From Clostridia bacterium (GTDB lineage Bacteria > Bacillota > Clostridia > UMGS1810), in assembly GCA_017481205.1 (NCBI GenBank), contig JAFUPN010000010.1, positions 1-64,000 on the forward strand: a DNA stretch of 64,000 nt, read 5' to 3'. Position numbers and translations under genes: made by a program. Positions 9,125 to 18,494 of this stretch are shown one piece after another. The notes below the pieces were generated by a model, which worked only from the letters and a program-made list of their open reading frames with translations, had not been told where the DNA came from and did no database searches. How positions within the stretch are numbered: the stretch's first letter is position 1; each line of letters opens with the position of its first letter.

Positions 9125-9913
9125 TTGAATTACAATTATCATACACACACATACCGCTGTCACCATGCAGACGGAACAGAACGAGAGTATATAGAAAAAG
9201 CAATTGAGGGCGGTATCAAGTACATGGGGTTTTCAGACCATATTCCCTTCCGGTTCCCCAACGGCTTTGAGAGCGAACACAGAATTTATACCTGTGATGT
9301 AAAGGATTATTTTGATATACTGAAGGCTCTCAGAGAAGAATATAAAGATAAAATTGAAATCTCAATCGGTTTTGAATCCGAGTTTTATCCTAAGTATTAT
9401 AAAGAAATGATACAAAATGCAACCGAGGCCGGGGCAGAATATCTTATACTTGGACAACATTACCTCGGGAACGAACTACCGGATCGTATCACCTCAAGCT
9501 CCATGCACGAAAAATATGAAGAACTCAAAGAATATGCCGATACTGTAATTATGGCTATGGAGAGCGGATATTTCACTTATGTTGCTCATCCGGATATATT
9601 AAACTTTGCCGGTGACGATAAGCTCTATGATTCCGAAATGCGCCGCATATGTGCAAAGTCAAGAGAGCTGGATATTCCCCTTGAAATAAACTTTATCGGT
9701 ATACGAACAAACCGTCGTTATCCCTACGAAAAATTCTGGAAAATCGCCGGAGAAGAAAAATCCCCGGTAACCTTTGGATTCGACGCACATGATGCAGACG
9801 CAGCCTGCGACAAAAAATCAGTGTCAAAGGCTATGGAGCTTGTTGAAAAACACAAGCTGAATTATATAGGAAAGCCCAAGCTCAGGCTATTAAAAAATCC
9901 GTCAGACAGTTGA
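9125..9913 (+). CDS. PHP-domain histidinol-phosphatase-like protein (HisJ family)
   Basis: A 262-residue metal-dependent phosphoesterase of the PHP superfamily. It begins MNYNYHTHTYRCHH, with the HxH metal motif at once, and has YMGFSDHIPF, ESEF, YVAHPD and FGFDAHDAD as further metal-ligand blocks. The TTG start follows AAAGGAG. The nearest named family is HisJ/HisK histidinol-phosphatase (last-but-one histidine step), but no other his gene is near, so the substrate is uncertain. The stop codon lies inside its own terminator. Confidence 0.8.
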   Translation: MNYNYHTHTYRCHHADGTEREYIEKAIEGGIKYMGFSDHIPFRFPNGFESEHRIYTCDVKDYFDILKALREEYKDKIEISIGFESEFYPKYYKEMIQNATEAGAEYLILGQHYLGNELPDRITSSSMHEKYEELKEYADTVIMAMESGYFTYVAHPDILNFAGDDKLYDSEMRRICAKSRELDIPLEINFIGIRTNRRYPYEKFWKIAGEEKSPVTFGFDAHDADAACDKKSVSKAMELVEKHKLNYIGKPKLRLLKNPSDS

Positions 9914-9923
9914 CGGATTTTTT
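9892..9923 (+). terminator. Terminator overlapping the end of the PHP gene
   Basis: 13-bp perfect stem (9892-9904 with 9911-9923), 6-nt loop, A-run on the left and T-run on the right, so it works in both directions. The coding sequence runs into it: the last codons and the TGA are part of the stem. Confidence 0.9.
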
Positions 9924-10002
9924 AATAAATCAAACAAAAAATTTCAACAAAGTACCGATAAAAGCCCTTTATAATAAATTACTTTTCATAAACAATTTTA
10001 TA

Positions 10003-10031
10003 TTGAAAACACTCAAAAAATTTGATATAAT
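10003..10031 (+). promoter_or_regulatory. Promoter of the Lrp-aminotransferase operon
   Basis: TTGAAA, 17-bp spacer, TATAAT, ending 34 bp before the ATG of the Lrp-type gene. Confidence 0.75.
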
Positions 10032-10065
10032 AAATAGCAAAGTTTACAATAAGGAGATATTGACC

Positions 10066-10563
10066 ATGATTATTAATGAAAAAACAGAAAAAATTCTTGA
10101 GCTTCTCGAAGATGATTGCATGATGAGTCTGGAACAGATGGCAACTCTCGCCGGTATTGAGGCCGCGGAAGCAGCCGCCCTTATTGATGAACTGAAAGAT
10201 AAAAAGATTATACTCAAAAACCGAACCGTAATCAACTGGGAAAAGACGGACAAGGAGTTTGTTACGGCGCAGATTGCACTGAACGTTGTACCTCAGCGTG
10301 GCGAGGGCTTTGACAAAATTGCAGAAAGAATATACAAATTTCCTGAGGTGCAGTCACTGTATCTCATGGCAGGTCAGTACGACCTGCTGGTTACAATAGG
10401 CGGTAAAACTATGAAGGAGGTTGCTCAGTTTGTTGCAAACAGGCTGGCAACTCTGGAATTTGTTACCGGAACAAGTACACATTTTGTACTCAAAAAGTAT
10501 AAAGAACAAGGCGTGATATTCGACGACAATGAAATTGATGACAGGCAGGTAATTACATTATGA
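10066..10563 (+). CDS. Lrp/AsnC family transcriptional regulator
   Basis: A 165-residue regulator with an N-terminal winged helix-turn-helix (MSLEQMATLAGIEAAEAAALIDELKDKKII, about residues 20-50). A RAM/AsnC ligand-binding domain follows (VTAQIALNVVPQRG, YLMAGQYDLLVTIGG). The start at 10066 is chosen from AAGGAGA 9 nt upstream and the promoter position. Its stop overlaps the start of the aminotransferase (ATGA), so the two are translationally coupled. The regulator probably senses an amino acid handled by that enzyme; this is inference. Confidence 0.88.
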   Translation: MIINEKTEKILELLEDDCMMSLEQMATLAGIEAAEAAALIDELKDKKIILKNRTVINWEKTDKEFVTAQIALNVVPQRGEGFDKIAERIYKFPEVQSLYLMAGQYDLLVTIGGKTMKEVAQFVANRLATLEFVTGTSTHFVLKKYKEQGVIFDDNEIDDRQVITL

Positions 10564-11729
10564 AAAATTTTGATATCAACAGCTTTATAAACAAAAAGGT
10601 TTCTGATATGCCACCCAGCGGTATCAGAAAATTCTTTGATATAGTAAGCACCATGGAAGGAGCAATCAGCCTTGGTGTGGGCGAGCCTGACTTTGCTACA
10701 CCCTGGCACATACGTGACGCAGGTATATATTCTCTCGAAAAAGCTCAGACCCACTATACATCCAATTCCGGTCTGATGGAGCTGAGAAAAGAAATCTGCA
10801 ATTACTACAAAAAATTTGAACTGAGCTACAGTCCGTCTGAGGTTTTGGTTACAGTCGGCGGCAGCGAGGGCGTTGACTTGGCTATGAGAACGGTTCTTGA
10901 GCCCGGCGATGAAGTGCTGGTTCACGAACCAAGCTTCGTATGCTACAAGCCATGTGCAGTTATGGCAGGCGGTGTGCCCGTTACCATAGAGACCACATCT
11001 GAGAACGGCTTCAAGCTTACTGCAGAACAGCTGGAGGCAAAGATTACACCAAAGACAAAAATGCTGGTTCTATCCTACCCTAACAATCCTACAGGCGCTA
11101 TTATGACAAGAGAAGAGCTTGAACCAATCGCAGAGGTTGTAAAGAAGCATAACATACTTGTCCTCAGTGACGAAATATATGCAGAAATGACCTACAGCGG
11201 AAGGCATGTATCAATCGCATCACTGCCTGATATGAAGGACAGATGCATTGTAATCAACGGTTTTTCAAAGGCATTTGCCATGACAGGCTGGAGACTGGGC
11301 TTTACGCTGGCAAACGAGGCAATCACCCGTGCAATGACCAAGGTGCACCAGTACGGAATCATGAGTGCCCCCACCACAAGTCAGTATGCGGCAATCGAAG
11401 CGCTTAAAAACGGAGAAAAATCAATCAGAGCAATGGTTGAAGAATATGATGACAGACGCAAGCTTATTGTTGACGCCTTCAACAGCATGGGTCTCACCTG
11501 CTTTGACCCTCAGGGAGCATTCTATATTTTCCCGTCGATACAGTCAACCGGACTTTCAAGCAATGATTTCTGCGAGCAGCTTCTTATGGAGCAAAAGGTT
11601 GCTGTCGTTCCCGGTACGGCAATGGGCAGCTGCGGCGAGGGCTTTATCCGTGTATCATATGCATACAGCATAAAGCAGATAAATGACGCAGTGGAAAGAA
11701 TACAAAAATTCCTCAACAGCAGAAAATGA
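10560..11729 (+). CDS. PLP-dependent class I/II aminotransferase
   Basis: A 389-residue fold-type I aminotransferase of the aspartate/aromatic group. The PLP-binding Lys lies in INGFSKAFAMTGWRLG. LSYPNNPTGA and the C-terminal FIRVSYAYS arginine block (carboxylate binding) are also present. The protein is cytosolic. Translation is coupled to the upstream Lrp-type regulator through a 4-nt overlap. The substrate cannot be fixed from sequence; annotation as aspC or patA would be a guess. Confidence 0.9.
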   Translation: MKNFDINSFINKKVSDMPPSGIRKFFDIVSTMEGAISLGVGEPDFATPWHIRDAGIYSLEKAQTHYTSNSGLMELRKEICNYYKKFELSYSPSEVLVTVGGSEGVDLAMRTVLEPGDEVLVHEPSFVCYKPCAVMAGGVPVTIETTSENGFKLTAEQLEAKITPKTKMLVLSYPNNPTGAIMTREELEPIAEVVKKHNILVLSDEIYAEMTYSGRHVSIASLPDMKDRCIVINGFSKAFAMTGWRLGFTLANEAITRAMTKVHQYGIMSAPTTSQYAAIEALKNGEKSIRAMVEEYDDRRKLIVDAFNSMGLTCFDPQGAFYIFPSIQSTGLSSNDFCEQLLMEQKVAVVPGTAMGSCGEGFIRVSYAYSIKQINDAVERIQKFLNSRK

Positions 11730-11772
11730 CAACCACAGTCAATAATTAATACATAAAAGAAAGTGTGAAATA

Positions 11773-12273
11773 ATGGCATTTAACATAGTTCTTGTAGAAC
11801 CGGAAATCCCACAGAATACGGGCAATGTTGCCAGAACATGTGCAGTTACAGGCACAAGGCTCCATCTGGTGAAGCCCTACGGATTCCGCATTACAGACAA
11901 AAATTTAAAAAGAGCCGGTCTTGACTACTGGCATTTGCTTGATATTACCGAATATGACAGTTTAAATAAATTTTTTGAGCAGAACAAAGGCGAAACCTTT
12001 TATTTTGCCACATCAAAGGGTCGTCACAGGCACTCTGATGTTGAATTTAAGGATGGTGACTTTATCCTCTTCGGCAAAGAGACAAAGGGACTGGACGAGC
12101 AGCTGCTCAAGGATAATCCCGAAAACTGCATAAGAATCCCCATGATAAACGATGCCCGCTGTCTCAACCTTGCCAACTCTGTGGCAATAGTAACCTATGA
12201 AGCACTGAGACAGAATAATTATTTTGAATTGGAAACTCAAGGTAAGCTTACAAAATTTGACTGGGATGAGTAA
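11773..12273 (+). CDS. trmL: tRNA (cytidine(34)-2'-O)-methyltransferase
   Basis: TrmL, a SPOUT-class SAM methyltransferase that 2'-O-methylates the wobble base of tRNA-Leu. It has 166 residues, the family size. The motifs are PQNTGNVARTC (N-terminal), FGKETKGLDEQLL and IPMINDARCLNLANSVAI, the C-terminal trefoil-knot SAM site. The ribosome site is weak (AAAGTGTGA). Confidence 0.92.
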   Translation: MAFNIVLVEPEIPQNTGNVARTCAVTGTRLHLVKPYGFRITDKNLKRAGLDYWHLLDITEYDSLNKFFEQNKGETFYFATSKGRHRHSDVEFKDGDFILFGKETKGLDEQLLKDNPENCIRIPMINDARCLNLANSVAIVTYEALRQNNYFELETQGKLTKFDWDE

Positions 12274-12486
12274 TAAAATAATCCGATACAGTAAATAATA
12301 TCATCGAAAAAACAACAAGCAAATATACATTTAACGGTAAGGTTTTGTTAAAATTATAACAATATTGATTAAATTATAATTTTTTTCAATATTTTGCTTG
12401 CAAAAAGTTATCAAATATTATATCATTATAATCAGGTATATATATTGATATATAAATAATTTAAAATATTTTATGAGGTGACAGAA
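12274..12486 (+). other. AT-rich region upstream of pgk
   Basis: A noncoding stretch of 213 bp, about 80% AT. Several TATAAT-like boxes are present (for example 12416-12421 and 12427-12432) with poor -35 boxes (TTGCTT at 12394, 16 bp upstream of the first). It probably holds the promoter of the glycolysis genes, but I cannot choose one. No hairpin or small ORF stands out. Confidence 0.4.
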
Positions 12487-13671
12487 ATGAACAAAAAGAC
12501 TATCGAAGATATTCAGGTGTCCGGCAAGAAGGTTCTTGTTAGATGCGACTTCAACGTACCCCTTGACGAGAACAAGAATATCACAGACGAAAACAGACTT
12601 GTAGGCGCTCTGCCCACAATCAAGTATCTTATGGAAAACGGAGCAAAGGTTATCCTCTGCTCACATCTTGGCAGACCCAAGGGCGAATTTAACATGAAGT
12701 ACAGTCTTGAGCCTGTTGCAAAGAGACTTTCCGAGATGCTCGGCAAGGAAGTTAAGATGGCTTCCGACGTTATCGGCGACAGCGCTAAGGCTACAGTTGC
12801 AGCACTTAACGACGGTGATGTTTGCCTCCTTGAAAACGTAAGATTCCACAAGGAAGAAGAAAAGAATGATGCAGACTTTGCAAAAGAGCTTGCTTCTCTT
12901 GCAGAAATTTATGTTAACGACGCATTCGGTACTGCACACAGAGCACATGCTTCTACAGCAGGTGTTGCAGATTACCTCCCAGCAGTATGCGGATATCTCA
13001 TTGAAAAAGAAATCAGCATCATGGGCAAAGCTCTTGCTGATCCCGCAAGACCTTTTGTTGCAATCCTCGGCGGTGCTAAGGTTTCTGACAAAATCGGTGT
13101 TATCGAAAACCTTATAGACAAGGTTGACTGCCTGATTATCGGCGGCGGTATGGCTTACACCTTCCTCAAGGCTCAGGGCTACGAAATAGGTAAGTCTATC
13201 TGTGAGCTCGACAAGCTTGATCTTGCAAAAGAGCTTATGGCTAAGGCTCAGGAAAAGGGTGTTGAGCTTCTTCTCCCTGTTGAAACAGTTGTTGGTAAGG
13301 AATTCAGCAACGATACTGAATCAAAGGTTGTTCCCTCCACAGAAATACCTGCTGACTGGGAAGGCTTTGACGTTGGACCTGCTACTGTAGAGCTCTTCTC
13401 TTCAGCTATCGCAAAGGCTAAGACAGTTATCTGGAACGGACCTATGGGTGTATTTGAACTGCCCAAGTTCGCTGAAGGCACAAAGGCTCTTGCAAAGGCT
13501 GTTGCTGATGCAGATGCTATCACCATCATCGGCGGTGGTGACTCTGCTGCAGCTGTTGCACAGCTTGGCTATGCTGACAAAATGACACACATCTCCACAG
13601 GCGGCGGTGCATCTCTCGAATACCTCGAAGGAAAGATTCTCCCCGGTATTGATTGCCTCAACGATAAGTAA
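12487..13671 (+). CDS. pgk: Phosphoglycerate kinase
   Basis: Pgk makes ATP and 3-phosphoglycerate from 1,3-bisphosphoglycerate. It has 394 residues, a normal length. [19 protein letters not shown] and the nucleotide site GGGDSAAAV followed by [15 protein letters not shown] are present. The ATG at 12487 is chosen because GAGGTG (12475-12480) lies 6 nt upstream; a GTG at 12478 overlaps that site. First of pgk-tpiA-gpmI; gap is not in this cluster. Codon use is strongly biased, as expected for a highly expressed gene. Confidence 0.97.
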   Translation: MNKKTIEDIQVSGKKVLVRCDFNVPLDENKNITDENRLVGALPTIKYLMENGAKVILCSHLGRPKGEFNMKYSLEPVAKRLSEMLGKEVKMASDVIGDSAKATVAALNDGDVCLLENVRFHKEEEKNDADFAKELASLAEIYVNDAFGTAHRAHASTAGVADYLPAVCGYLIEKEISIMGKALADPARPFVAILGGAKVSDKIGVIENLIDKVDCLIIGGGMAYTFLKAQGYEIGKSICELDKLDLAKELMAKAQEKGVELLLPVETVVGKEFSNDTESKVVPSTEIPADWEGFDVGPATVELFSSAIAKAKTVIWNGPMGVFELPKFAEGTKALAKAVADADAITIIGGGDSAAAVAQLGYADKMTHISTGGGASLEYLEGKILPGIDCLNDK

Positions 13672-13760
13672 TAAGATACAAAAGGCAGCTCCGTATGGCT
13701 TGAATATGCCGCGGAATATAAACGTAATTTTCAATTTGACATAAAGTGAGGAAATTTACA

Positions 13761-14507
13761 ATGAGAAAAACAATAGTTGCAGGAAACTGGAAAATGAATA
13801 TGACCCCCAACCAGGCAAAGACTCTTATCGAAGAGCTTAAGCCTCTGGTTGCAGACAGCAAAAACGGCTGTGTAATCTGTGTACCCTACACTGATCTTTA
13901 TGTTGCTCTTGAAGCTACAAAGGGTTCTAACATCGAAGTAGGTGCAGAAAATATGTACTTTGAAGAATCAGGTGCATACACAGGTGAAATCGCTCCGGCT
14001 ATGCTGGAAGAAATGGGCGTTAAATACGTTATCATCGGTCACAGCGAAAGACGTCAGTACTTTGCTGAAACAGATGTAACCGTTAACAAAAAGGTTATCA
14101 AGGCTTTTGAGCACAACCTCATTCCTATTGTATGTGTCGGCGAATCTCTTGAGCAGAGAGAACAGGGCATTACCTTTGAGCTGGTTGCTATGCAGACAAA
14201 GATTGCTCTCCTGGGTCTCACAGCAGACCAGGTTAAGAAGACCATCATCGCATACGAGCCAATCTGGGCTATCGGTACAGGTAAAACTGCTACAAGCGAC
14301 CAGGCTCAGGAGGTTTGTGCTAAAATCAGAGAAACCGTTAAGGAAGTATTCGGCGCAGAAGCTGCAGAAGCTGTTACAATTCAGTACGGCGGCAGTGTAA
14401 ACGCAGCAAACAGCGCAGAGCTTTTTGCTAAAGAAGATATCGACGGCGGTCTTGTTGGCGGTGCTTCACTTAAGGCTAAGGATTTTTCTGTTATAGTTAA
14501 CAGCTAA
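13761..14507 (+). CDS. tpiA: Triosephosphate isomerase
   Basis: TpiA interconverts DHAP and glyceraldehyde-3-phosphate. It has 248 residues. The catalytic residues are visible in AGNWKMN (Lys), [11 protein letters not shown] (His) and [13 protein letters not shown] (Glu), with the phosphate loop [11 protein letters not shown]. The start at 13761 follows GAGGAAA. It lies 90 bp after pgk and 107 bp before gpmI. Confidence 0.97.
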   Translation: MRKTIVAGNWKMNMTPNQAKTLIEELKPLVADSKNGCVICVPYTDLYVALEATKGSNIEVGAENMYFEESGAYTGEIAPAMLEEMGVKYVIIGHSERRQYFAETDVTVNKKVIKAFEHNLIPIVCVGESLEQREQGITFELVAMQTKIALLGLTADQVKKTIIAYEPIWAIGTGKTATSDQAQEVCAKIRETVKEVFGAEAAEAVTIQYGGSVNAANSAELFAKEDIDGGLVGGASLKAKDFSVIVNS

Positions 14508-14531
14508 TCAAGCTTATTTGATTTTAATTAT

Positions 14532-14570
14532 AAAGGGTTGTTACGCAATATAGCGGACAGCCCTTTAAAT
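14532..14570 (+). other. Hairpin between tpiA and gpmI
   Basis: A 10-bp stem with one wobble: AAAGGGTTGT at 14532-14541 pairs with ACAGCCCTTT downstream, and the loop has a short inner CGC/GCG stem. No T-run follows, so this is more likely an mRNA-processing or stability hairpin than a terminator. Confidence 0.45.
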
Positions 14571-14614
14571 AAGTTATTGAAAAAACAACTATTTGATGAA
14601 AGGAAACAGATATC

Positions 14615-16147
14615 ATGAGCAAAAAACCTGTAGTTCTTGCTATTCTGGACGGCTACGGCGAAAGTCAGTATCAGGACGGTAATGCCATATATACCGCAAA
14701 AACCCCCAGAATGGACGAATTTATGTCAAAATATCCCAAGGCTGTAATCCACGCAAGCGGTCTTGATGTAGGTCTGCCTGACGGTCAGATGGGTAACTCC
14801 GAGGTTGGACATACCAACATCGGTGCAGGAAGAATTGTATATCAGGAGCTTACCAGAATCACAAAGTCCATCAACGACGGTGATTTTTTTGAAAACGAAG
14901 CACTCCTTGCTGCCTGCAGCAACTGCAAGAAAAACGGCTCCGCGCTTCACTTGATGGGACTTCTCTCCGACGGCGGTGTACACAGCCACTTCGACCATCT
15001 TCTCGGTCTTATCAGAATGGCCAAGAAAAACGGTCTCGACAAGGTATATATCCACTGCTTTATGGATGGCAGAGACGTATCCCCCACCAGCGGTATAGAT
15101 TTTGTTAAAAAACTTGTTGAAAGCCTCAGAGACATTGAATGCGGCGAAATTGCAACCGTAATGGGCAGATACTATGCAATGGACAGAGACAACCGTTGGG
15201 AAAGAGTATCTCAGGCATATGATGCTATGGTAAACGGCAAGGGAGTTGAGTGTGAATCTGCTGTTGTCGCTATGGAAAACTCCTATAATGATGACAAGAC
15301 AGACGAATTTGTTGTACCTGTTGTTATTACAAAGAACGGTGCTCCCGTTGGCAAAATCAGCGAGAACGACTCTATAGTGTTCTTCAACTTCCGCCCGGAC
15401 AGAGCAAGGGAAATCACCCGTACAATCGTTGATACAGAATTTAACGGCTTTGAAAGAACATATTTTCCCACATACTTTGTATGCATGACTCAGTATGACG
15501 CTTCAATGCCCAATGTGGATGTAGCATTCAAGCCTCAGAAATTAGAAAATACTCTTGGCGAATACCTTTCTTCCAAAGGTCTCAAGCAGCTGAGAATTGC
15601 AGAAACAGAAAAGTATGCACATGTTACATTCTTCTTCAACGGCGGTGTTGAAAAGGTATATGAGGGCGAAGACAGAATTCTCGTAAACAGCCCCAAGGTT
15701 GCAACCTATGATTTGCAGCCCGAAATGAGTGCATACGAAGTGACCGACAAGCTTCTGGAAGCTCTGGATACAGACAAATACGACGTTGTTATCCTCAACT
15801 TTGCAAACTGTGATATGGTTGGTCACACAGGAGTTATGGAAGCTGCAGTTGCAGCAGTAGAGGCTGTAGACACATGCATAGGCAAGGTTGCAGATAAGGT
15901 TATGGAAAAGGGCGGTATTATCTTTATCACTGCAGACCACGGTAATGCAGAGCAGATGATTGACCCCGAGGACAAATCCGTATTTACCGCACACACAACC
16001 AACGTTGTTCCATTTGTTGCAATGGGTCTCGACGATGGTGTTAAGGTAGACAACGGACGTCTTGCAGACCTGGCTCCCACCATACTTGATGTTATGGGTC
16101 TGGAAATTCCCGCAGAAATGAGCGGTAAGTCACTTATCATAAAATAA
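14615..16147 (+). CDS. gpmI: 2,3-bisphosphoglycerate-independent phosphoglycerate mutase
   Basis: The cofactor-independent, two-metal mutase of glycolysis. It has 510 residues. The N-terminal alkaline-phosphatase-like metal site reads [10 protein letters not shown], the phospho-Ser loop is [14 protein letters not shown], the inserted domain carries [15 protein letters not shown], and the C-terminal metal ligands are [11 protein letters not shown] and [10 protein letters not shown]. Last gene of the glycolytic set, ended by a clear terminator. Confidence 0.97.
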   Translation: MSKKPVVLAILDGYGESQYQDGNAIYTAKTPRMDEFMSKYPKAVIHASGLDVGLPDGQMGNSEVGHTNIGAGRIVYQELTRITKSINDGDFFENEALLAACSNCKKNGSALHLMGLLSDGGVHSHFDHLLGLIRMAKKNGLDKVYIHCFMDGRDVSPTSGIDFVKKLVESLRDIECGEIATVMGRYYAMDRDNRWERVSQAYDAMVNGKGVECESAVVAMENSYNDDKTDEFVVPVVITKNGAPVGKISENDSIVFFNFRPDRAREITRTIVDTEFNGFERTYFPTYFVCMTQYDASMPNVDVAFKPQKLENTLGEYLSSKGLKQLRIAETEKYAHVTFFFNGGVEKVYEGEDRILVNSPKVATYDLQPEMSAYEVTDKLLEALDTDKYDVVILNFANCDMVGHTGVMEAAVAAVEAVDTCIGKVADKVMEKGGIIFITADHGNAEQMIDPEDKSVFTAHTTNVVPFVAMGLDDGVKVDNGRLADLAPTILDVMGLEIPAEMSGKSLIIK

Positions 16148-16160
16148 ATCAAAAAATAAT

Positions 16161-16203
16161 AAACCGCAAAGTTGCTTTGTATTTCAAAATGGCTTTGCGG
16201 TTT
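16161..16203 (+). terminator. Terminator after gpmI
   Basis: 11-bp stem AAACCGCAAAG/CTTTGCGGTTT with a T-rich tail. It lies between convergent gpmI (+) and the M23 gene (-) and could serve both. Confidence 0.85.
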
Positions 16204-16232
16204 TATTTTACATTCCCTATCAAATCAAGATA

Positions 16233-17036
16233 TTATTCAAACTTTATATACTTATCCGGATTTACCATTGCACCATTATCAGACATAGAAAAATGCAGAT
16301 GAGGCTCGTCCAAAATCTCATACATGGCGGTATCTCCGACAACTCCTATTTTTTGTCCTTTTGTTACCTTATCGCCAATACTGACATCCAGTTTGCCTGC
16401 CAGATTAGAATATCTTGTTACAATGCGTTCGTTATGCCTTAAGGTAACGGTGGTGCCATATTCCTCATCATCGCTGATTTCTTCCACAGTTCCATCCTCA
16501 CACGCAGAAACTGATGCTCCTATAGGCGCGGATATATCCACTCCAAGGTGCATTCTCCAGTCATCCAGGGTTTTTGAATACAAAAGCTCTGAAGATGTAT
16601 ATTCTTTTAAAATCTTGCCGGCCACCGGTACAGAAAATTCAAACTGCTTTACCTCCTGCGAAAAAGCTTCCTCCGCCGTATCAGCAGGTATGTCCTCTGA
16701 TTTTGCAATTTCCGCTGACTCCTCAGGAGAGCTTTCCTTTCGTGCCTTGGCAGCAGCCCTTTGAAGCGCCAAGGAATCACTGATATCAGGCTCTTTCGCT
16801 TGTTCGGCCGGTTCTTCTCTGTTTTCTGTCGGTTCCGTAGAAACAGGAGCGGTTTCTATATTCCTTTCAACCCTCTGAGAATTCAGCGTATCTGTTTCTC
16901 TTCTTTGCTGGGATTTCAGCTGAATTGTAACTACTGTCACTACGCACAGCACTATTATCATAATAAATATTACACTGTCACGAAGCTTTGGTTTTTCACT
17001 ATCCTTTTTAAATTTAATTTTTCCGGTATTATTCAT
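16233..17036 (-). CDS. M23 peptidase domain membrane protein, SpoIIQ-like
   Basis: 267 residues: one N-terminal membrane anchor (about 21-40), a charged low-complexity linker rich in Glu and Pro, and a C-terminal LytM/M23 domain. The zinc ligands H163 and D167 (MHLGVDIS) and the HLHFS motif are all present, so it may be catalytically active. It lies 47 bp after spoIID, the pairing seen for spoIID/spoIIQ in endospore formers. SpoIIQ sits in the forespore membrane and contacts SpoIIIAH across the intermembrane space; that role is inferred from context. Confidence 0.8.
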   Translation of the reverse strand: MNNTGKIKFKKDSEKPKLRDSVIFIMIIVLCVVTVVTIQLKSQQRRETDTLNSQRVERNIETAPVSTEPTENREEPAEQAKEPDISDSLALQRAAAKARKESSPEESAEIAKSEDIPADTAEEAFSQEVKQFEFSVPVAGKILKEYTSSELLYSKTLDDWRMHLGVDISAPIGASVSACEDGTVEEISDDEEYGTTVTLRHNERIVTRYSNLAGKLDVSIGDKVTKGQKIGVVGDTAMYEILDEPHLHFSMSDNGAMVNPDKYIKFE

Positions 17037-17083
17037 ATGATCCCTCCAATAATGGTATTATCTGCCCTGAGGGAATGAATTAT

Positions 17084-18028
17084 TCACTTTTCTATATTAT
17101 CAATTGATGATATATCTACTCCGGAATAATATTTTTTTATAATTTCTTTATAATCACTGCCGTTTTCTGCCATAAAAAATGCACCGTATTGACTCATGCC
17201 CACTCCGTGACCGTATCCACGAACATCAAAGATTACATCGGAGCCAATAATATCAACGGTAAAATTTGCACTGTTTAAGCCAAAAATCTCCCGGATTTTT
17301 GTTCCTTTAAAATCAACACCGCCAATTTTCATTACATCAACAGCACCGCCTGCTGTAGTTTTTATATCTGATATCAGACCATCCTCGAAATTAACATCAC
17401 TGCTCTCCGACATTATTTCAGACTTAAATTCATCAAGGCTGACTGTATGTGCCGATGCAAATTTGGGACTTTTTGCATCTTCTGCACTTTCAACACTTGT
17501 GAGGTACGGTCTGCTGTTTCCCCAAACATCGGCAGCATTCTCTGTCCTGCCCGAGCTGGTGGAATGAAACACCGCTGATATAGGTTCTCCGTCATACAAA
17601 ATAATTTCTCCGGATGTGTCGTAAACTGCTGAGCTGATTTTGTTATAATATTTTTTAAAATTGCTTCCCCATTGAGTCTTTAGTACATCCACAGTCTTAT
17701 ACGCCTGACAGTGAGACGAATCGGTGCAGATATCTGCGCCGGCATGATTTGAACAGCCTCTCTTATTTACAAAATATGTACGTGCCGCAACAGCTTGTGC
17801 CTTGAGTGCCTCTGTATGAAATTCTGCCGGCATCTCCGCTGCAACAACCCCAGTTATATACTCCTCCAGCTTCATTGTAACAACTGAACCGGTTTCTGTA
17901 TCGAATACATTAATTTCTCTGTCAATCGGCACATCGTTATCCTGCACAGGAAATAATTTCACCGTGAAAATTGGAGTGAGCATCAAAGAAATAATAAAAA
18001 ATGCAATTTTGGTTTTAAAAAAATTCAT
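17084..18028 (-). CDS. spoIID: Stage II sporulation protein D (lytic transglycosylase)
   Basis: SpoIID degrades septal peptidoglycan during engulfment. I choose the ATG at 18028 (314 residues) because TAGGAG lies just upstream; it gives an N-terminal membrane anchor MNFFKTKIAFFIISLML. The catalytic Glu region reads EMPAEFHTEALKAQAVAART, followed by HSTSSGRTENAADVWG and the terminal GYGHGVGMSQYGAFFMA. Operon with the SpoIIQ-like M23 gene. Confidence 0.9.
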   Translation of the reverse strand: MNFFKTKIAFFIISLMLTPIFTVKLFPVQDNDVPIDREINVFDTETGSVVTMKLEEYITGVVAAEMPAEFHTEALKAQAVAARTYFVNKRGCSNHAGADICTDSSHCQAYKTVDVLKTQWGSNFKKYYNKISSAVYDTSGEIILYDGEPISAVFHSTSSGRTENAADVWGNSRPYLTSVESAEDAKSPKFASAHTVSLDEFKSEIMSESSDVNFEDGLISDIKTTAGGAVDVMKIGGVDFKGTKIREIFGLNSANFTVDIIGSDVIFDVRGYGHGVGMSQYGAFFMAENGSDYKEIIKKYYSGVDISSIDNIEK

Positions 18029-18162
18029 AATCAATCTCCTATAGTAGTTACCGATATGACATTCCGCCGCAAAAGCTATTGTAATAGTCACGAAAGAAAT
18101 GCCAGTTTTTTCGTAAATTTATTTAAATATATATAAATTCGGAATAATTATCCAAAATACTC

Positions 18163-18191
18163 TTGATTTGCAAGTCAAAAAGTGATATAAT
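18163..18191 (+). promoter_or_regulatory. Promoter of citrate synthase gene
   Basis: TTGATT, 17-bp spacer, TATAAT. It lies 304 bp upstream of the start codon; the mobile element at 18206-18481 separates it from the gene, so the transcript should carry the whole element in its leader. Confidence 0.7.
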
Positions 18192-18205
18192 TCAAAATAT
18201 ATGAT

Positions 18206-18481
18206 TAGCCGAAAGATAATAATCCGAACCCGCCTTAAACAGCGCAATTCCGGCATCTTTCGGTTTGTCATCTTAGCAAGGCGTCAGCCTTGCTTCATCT
18301 TCCGCACCAAAATCTGCATGAAATTTCATCTGTTTAAGGTCACAGAATTTTCAAATATAGGATTTTGGTTGCGCAAGGCAAAAAACGCAGGTAATCCTTG
18401 GCGGATTACCGAGTATTTTAACGCAACGAAAGCGAAAATCCAACTTTGAAAATCGTGGTTCGGATTATTATCTTTCGGCTA
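18206..18481. mobile_element. 276-bp miniature inverted-repeat element (MITE-like)
   Basis: The ends are perfect 25-bp inverted repeats (18206-18230 and 18457-18481), beginning TAGCCGAAAGATAATAAT and running on to CCGAACC. TA at both outer ends fits TA target duplication as in Tc1/IS630-type elements. Inside are several hairpins, for example GCAAGGCGTCAGCCTTGC. The left 57 bp fold on themselves because ATCTTTCGG at 18254-18262 pairs with the terminal repeat. There is no convincing ORF. The right end abuts the ribosome site of the citrate synthase gene. Related pieces occur at 46000-46059 and 52324-52341. Confidence 0.8.
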
Positions 18482-18494
18482 GGAGGTTAGAACT

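Noticed and set aside
18201-18449. 82-codon open frame inside the 276-bp element
   Set aside because: No ribosome site, no known domain, and the sequence is dominated by hairpin arms; too short for a transposase.
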